The notes beneath the pieces were generated by a model that worked only from the letters and a program-made list of their open reading frames with translations, made no database searches and was not told where the DNA came from. The position numbers were made by a program, and so were the translations under genes. From the NCBI GenBank assembly GCA_023391725.1, contig JAEWAH010000235.1, positions 1 through 7,053 of the forward strand: a stretch of DNA of 7,053 bases, written 5' to 3'. Position 1 is the first letter of the stretch. Every line of letters begins with the position of its first letter. Shown here one piece after another: positions 5,526 through 7,053 of this stretch. The stretch is from Bacillota bacterium (lineage in GTDB: Bacteria > Bacillota > Clostridia > Christensenellales > Aristaeellaceae).

Positions 5526-6371
5526 ATGAACCGAAAGCACATCGCAGCCGTATTATGCCTGATCCTTGTATTCACGGCGGCCGCCAGCGCCCTGGCGGGA
5601 AGCGCCCCCACCTCGCAATTTTACTTCTCGGGTTGGTATATCGTGAATACTCCTCCTTGCAAGACGCAAGCGACCCCGGCACCCCAAAGCTCTGTGGCCG
5701 GCAACGGCGGCAGCACATCCGCCGCAACAAAAGCGCCGGGAAAGTACGTCATCATTGACTCTTCCAACAACGCTCCCTGCCCCAAGGCCAACGCGGGCAA
5801 AGCCACCGCGGCCCCCACAGTAAAACCCACCGCGGCGCCCACCGCTAAGCCTTCAACGGCTCCGACAGCCCAGCCCACCGCAGCGCCTTCAACCAAGCCC
5901 ACCACGGCTCCGACAGCGGCTCCCACGGCGAAACCGACGGTCAAACCGACGGCTGCTCCTACGGCGCCTGCCAATTATACTCCTGATTCCGTCTCAGCGC
6001 AAGAGCAGTTGGCGGCAAATTTACTGAATCAAGACCGGATCGCCAACGGCTTGTCCGCTATCACCTTGGACCCCGAACTTTGCCGCCTCGCCCGGATCAA
6101 GTCCACGGATATGTTTACAAACAACTATTTCGCCCATCAGTCCCCCACCCTGGGCAGCGCCGGGGACCTGCTCAAGAGCAACGGCTACAAATACTCCGGA
6201 TGGGGCGAAAACATCGCGCATCACGCCAATGTAACAAAGGCACAGGCCGCCTTCATGTCCAGCGAAGGCCACCGGCACAACATCCTGGGCAGCCAATGGA
6301 CGAAGTTCGGCATCGGCATCTGCTTTGACGCCAGCGGCTTCATCTACGAAACTCAGATCTTCGTGCGCTAA
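5526..6371 (+). CDS. Secreted CAP/SCP-domain protein (YkwD-like) with Pro/Thr/Ala-rich linker
   Basis: This is an exported protein of the CAP (CAP/SCP/PR1) superfamily; bacterial members are extracellular or wall-associated and mostly of unknown activity. The 281-aa product begins with a signal peptide (MNRKH, a hydrophobic core at 6-20, and a likely cleavage after SALA at 24). Residues 25-90 contain two related segments, YIVNTPPC and YVIIDSSNNAPC, each with one cysteine. Residues about 93-149 are a low-complexity linker of P-T-A/K units. The CAP domain (about 157-281) has the expected signatures: His204 in FAHQSP, Glu228 in WGENIAH, and Glu247/His249 in SSEGHRHNIL, the usual cavity residues. 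The ATG at 5526 has AGGAGG 7 nt upstream; the open frame begins earlier at 5436, but that part has no start signals and would bury the signal peptide. No sortase motif or membrane anchor is visible, so release or non-covalent wall attachment is likely. A terminator follows directly. Confidence 0.92.
   Translation: MNRKHIAAVLCLILVFTAAASALAGSAPTSQFYFSGWYIVNTPPCKTQATPAPQSSVAGNGGSTSAATKAPGKYVIIDSSNNAPCPKANAGKATAAPTVKPTAAPTAKPSTAPTAQPTAAPSTKPTTAPTAAPTAKPTVKPTAAPTAPANYTPDSVSAQEQLAANLLNQDRIANGLSAITLDPELCRLARIKSTDMFTNNYFAHQSPTLGSAGDLLKSNGYKYSGWGENIAHHANVTKAQAAFMSSEGHRHNILGSQWTKFGIGICFDASGFIYETQIFVR
5812..5970 (+). repeat. Degenerate tandem repeat encoding the Pro/Thr/Ala linker
   Basis: Within the CAP-protein gene, short units of the form CCCACCGCGGCG, GCTCCGACAGC and AAACCGACGG recur and encode P-T-A/K repeats. 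Codons vary between units, so this is an old or diversified repeat, not a fresh tandem expansion. Such tracts commonly change length between strains. The spurious minus-strand frame across it is a by-product. Confidence 0.7.
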
Positions 6372-6389
6372 AGGTCGCACAATGCGGAC

Positions 6390-6444
6390 GCTGCCGCTCC
6401 CTAAGAAGGCTTTGAGCCTTCCCGGGGGGCGGCAGCCGCTTTTG
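6390..6444 (+). terminator. Rho-independent terminator of the CAP-protein gene
   Basis: A long imperfect hairpin has outer arms GCTGCCGCTCCC and GGGGGGCGGCAGC and an inner stem GAAGGCT-TTG-AGCCTTC. It is followed by CGCTTTT and begins 18 bp after the stop codon at 6371. It also lies between two convergent genes (the minus-strand stop is at 6447). On the minus strand there is no T-run after it, so it is primarily a plus-strand terminator. Confidence 0.75.
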
Positions 6445-6446
6445 GT

Positions 6447-6842
6447 TCACCCTTGTACCGCTCCCGCGCTCACAGCCGTAGCCGTAGTTACCTCGGCTTC
6501 CCCCCTCGGGGCCATATTGTGGAATACAGGAGCGTCATGGAAGCGCACGTTTTGCCGAACAGTGGGGACGGCCCCGCCATAAGGCGCTCCCACTTCCCGC
6601 AAAATGGCCCGGCCCGCTATGGATCCGGACGTCGTAATGGTCGGGGACGGCCGGCCCGTCCGGACAGCCGTAGTTACCGCCGGCTCTGCCGGTTTGAATG
6701 ATGCATCGTCTATCTTGATATTCTTATCTTTTGACCTTACCTGGGAAAGCGCCGCACGGACGTTTTCCCTGGGCAGGGCAGGCAGCAGCATCGCTTCACT
6801 CTGCAAAAGCGCGGGCTGCCGGATAGCTTCCGCAAGCCGCAT
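6447..6842 (-). CDS. Hypothetical 131-aa protein
   Basis: I do not recognise this product. The ATG at 6842 has a convincing Shine-Dalgarno (GGGAGGAG, 6 nt upstream), the frame is open for 131 codons, and the minus-strand reading fits the convergent layout with the CAP-protein gene. The protein has no signal peptide, membrane helix, cysteine or obvious enzyme motif. Residues 1-35 could form amphipathic helices (MRLAEAIRQPALLQSEAM). The middle contains a charged SKDKNIKIDD segment, and the rest is rich in A, V, T, R, P and G. Two short related segments, VTTAV and VTTATAV, come from a repeated DNA stretch. Composition is somewhat low-complexity, and plus-strand frames overlap it, so the coding call rests mainly on the ribosome-binding site. 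It could be a fast-evolving lineage-specific gene or a partly decayed one. Confidence 0.5.
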   Translation of the reverse strand: MRLAEAIRQPALLQSEAMLLPALPRENVRAALSQVRSKDKNIKIDDASFKPAEPAVTTAVRTGRPSPTITTSGSIAGRAILREVGAPYGGAVPTVRQNVRFHDAPVFHNMAPRGEAEVTTATAVSAGAVQG

Positions 6843-6910
6843 GGAATACTCCTCCCGTTCTTAAAGCACCCTGCTGGGGCTACTCCACATTATGCGGCCT
6901 GCGGCCTGCT

Positions 6911-6972
6911 GGTGCTTTCCTATTCAACCGCGCCACGTTGGAGCGCGGCTGAATAGGAAAGCACCATTTTTT
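6911..6972 (+). terminator. Long 23-position hairpin with T-run upstream of the hypothetical gene
   Basis: GGTGCTTTCCTATTCA plus ACCGCGC (6911-6933) pairs with 6943-6965 at 22 of 23 positions, with a 9-nt loop, and is followed by ATTTTTT. In the plus direction this has intrinsic-terminator form, yet no plus-strand gene lies between it and the terminator at 6390-6444. The stem is longer than usual for a terminator. On the minus strand it sits in the leader of the hypothetical gene and can compete with a second pairing to 6863-6870. A role in the adjoining repeat is also possible. Confidence 0.5.
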
Positions 6973-7053
6973 GCACGATTTCCCTGTATGCCCGCATACT
7001 GTCCGTCGCTACGCTAGGCCAGTACGGGCACACGGCCGGGAAACCGTGTAAGG
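6973..7053. repeat. Nested palindromic interspersed repeat, copy B
   Basis: The left arm GCACGATTTCCCTGTATG (6973-6990) differs from copy A by one inserted T. The right part ACGGCCGGGAAACCGTGT followed by AAGG ends at the window edge and matches copy A in most positions. The inner stem is different: TGCCCGCATACTG (6990-7002) pairs with CAGTACGGGCA (7020-7030), leaving a 2-nt bulge. As in copy A, a hairpin and T-run immediately precede it. It may continue beyond the window, since copy A is followed by further hairpins. Confidence 0.75.

Noticed and set aside
5621..5974. Minus-strand frame opposite the Pro/Thr linker giving a VGAAVG-repeat protein
   Set aside because: It is a by-product of reading the low-complexity P-T-A repeat on the other strand.
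6604..6864. Plus-strand frame opposite the 131-aa hypothetical gene
   Set aside because: It lacks a good ribosome-binding site, while the minus-strand frame has one. It remains the weaker of the two alternatives.

Overview
The window comes from a fairly GC-rich, low-redundancy bacterial chromosome. It most likely belongs to a Gram-positive Bacillota/Clostridia-type organism: purine-rich Shine-Dalgarno sites precede most genes, the class B penicillin-binding protein carries C-terminal PASTA domains, and the division genes run mraZ-ftsL-PBP-murE. I cannot name a genus, and whether the organism sporulates is not shown.

Left part (1-3903, all minus strand): the head of a division and cell-wall (dcw) cluster. 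A strong promoter (TTGACG-17 bp-CATAAT) overlaps 10-bp-phased TGG boxes that look like the binding site of MraZ itself. Downstream are mraZ (3692-3132), an ftsL-like gene (3094-2504), a SpoVD/FtsI-type transpeptidase with two PASTA domains (2457-328) and the first 97 codons of murE (from 291, running off the left edge). Gaps between genes are only 36-46 bp, so this reads as one operon. The usual second gene, rsmH (mraW), is absent: only 37 bp separate mraZ from ftsL.

Middle (3873-5366, minus strand): a metallophosphoesterase gene (4730-3996) followed by a probable terminator that insulates it from the dcw promoter. Next comes a 228-bp spacer packed with palindromes, then a gene for a small protein (5366-4959) with two identically spaced four-cysteine zinc ribbons and a very acidic tail.

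Right part (5367-7053): a divergent intergenic region leads to a plus-strand gene for a secreted CAP/SCP-domain protein (5526-6371) with a Pro/Thr/Ala-rich linker, closed by a hairpin terminator. A convergent minus-strand gene for an unrecognised 131-aa protein (6842-6447) follows, preceded by a leader that can fold in two mutually exclusive ways.

The most unusual signal is a nested palindromic repeat found twice, at about 4779-4857 and 6973-7053. Its outer arms and right-hand boundary are conserved, while its inner stems differ in sequence but stay self-complementary. In both copies it directly follows a hairpin plus T-run. It looks like an interspersed structured repeat family.
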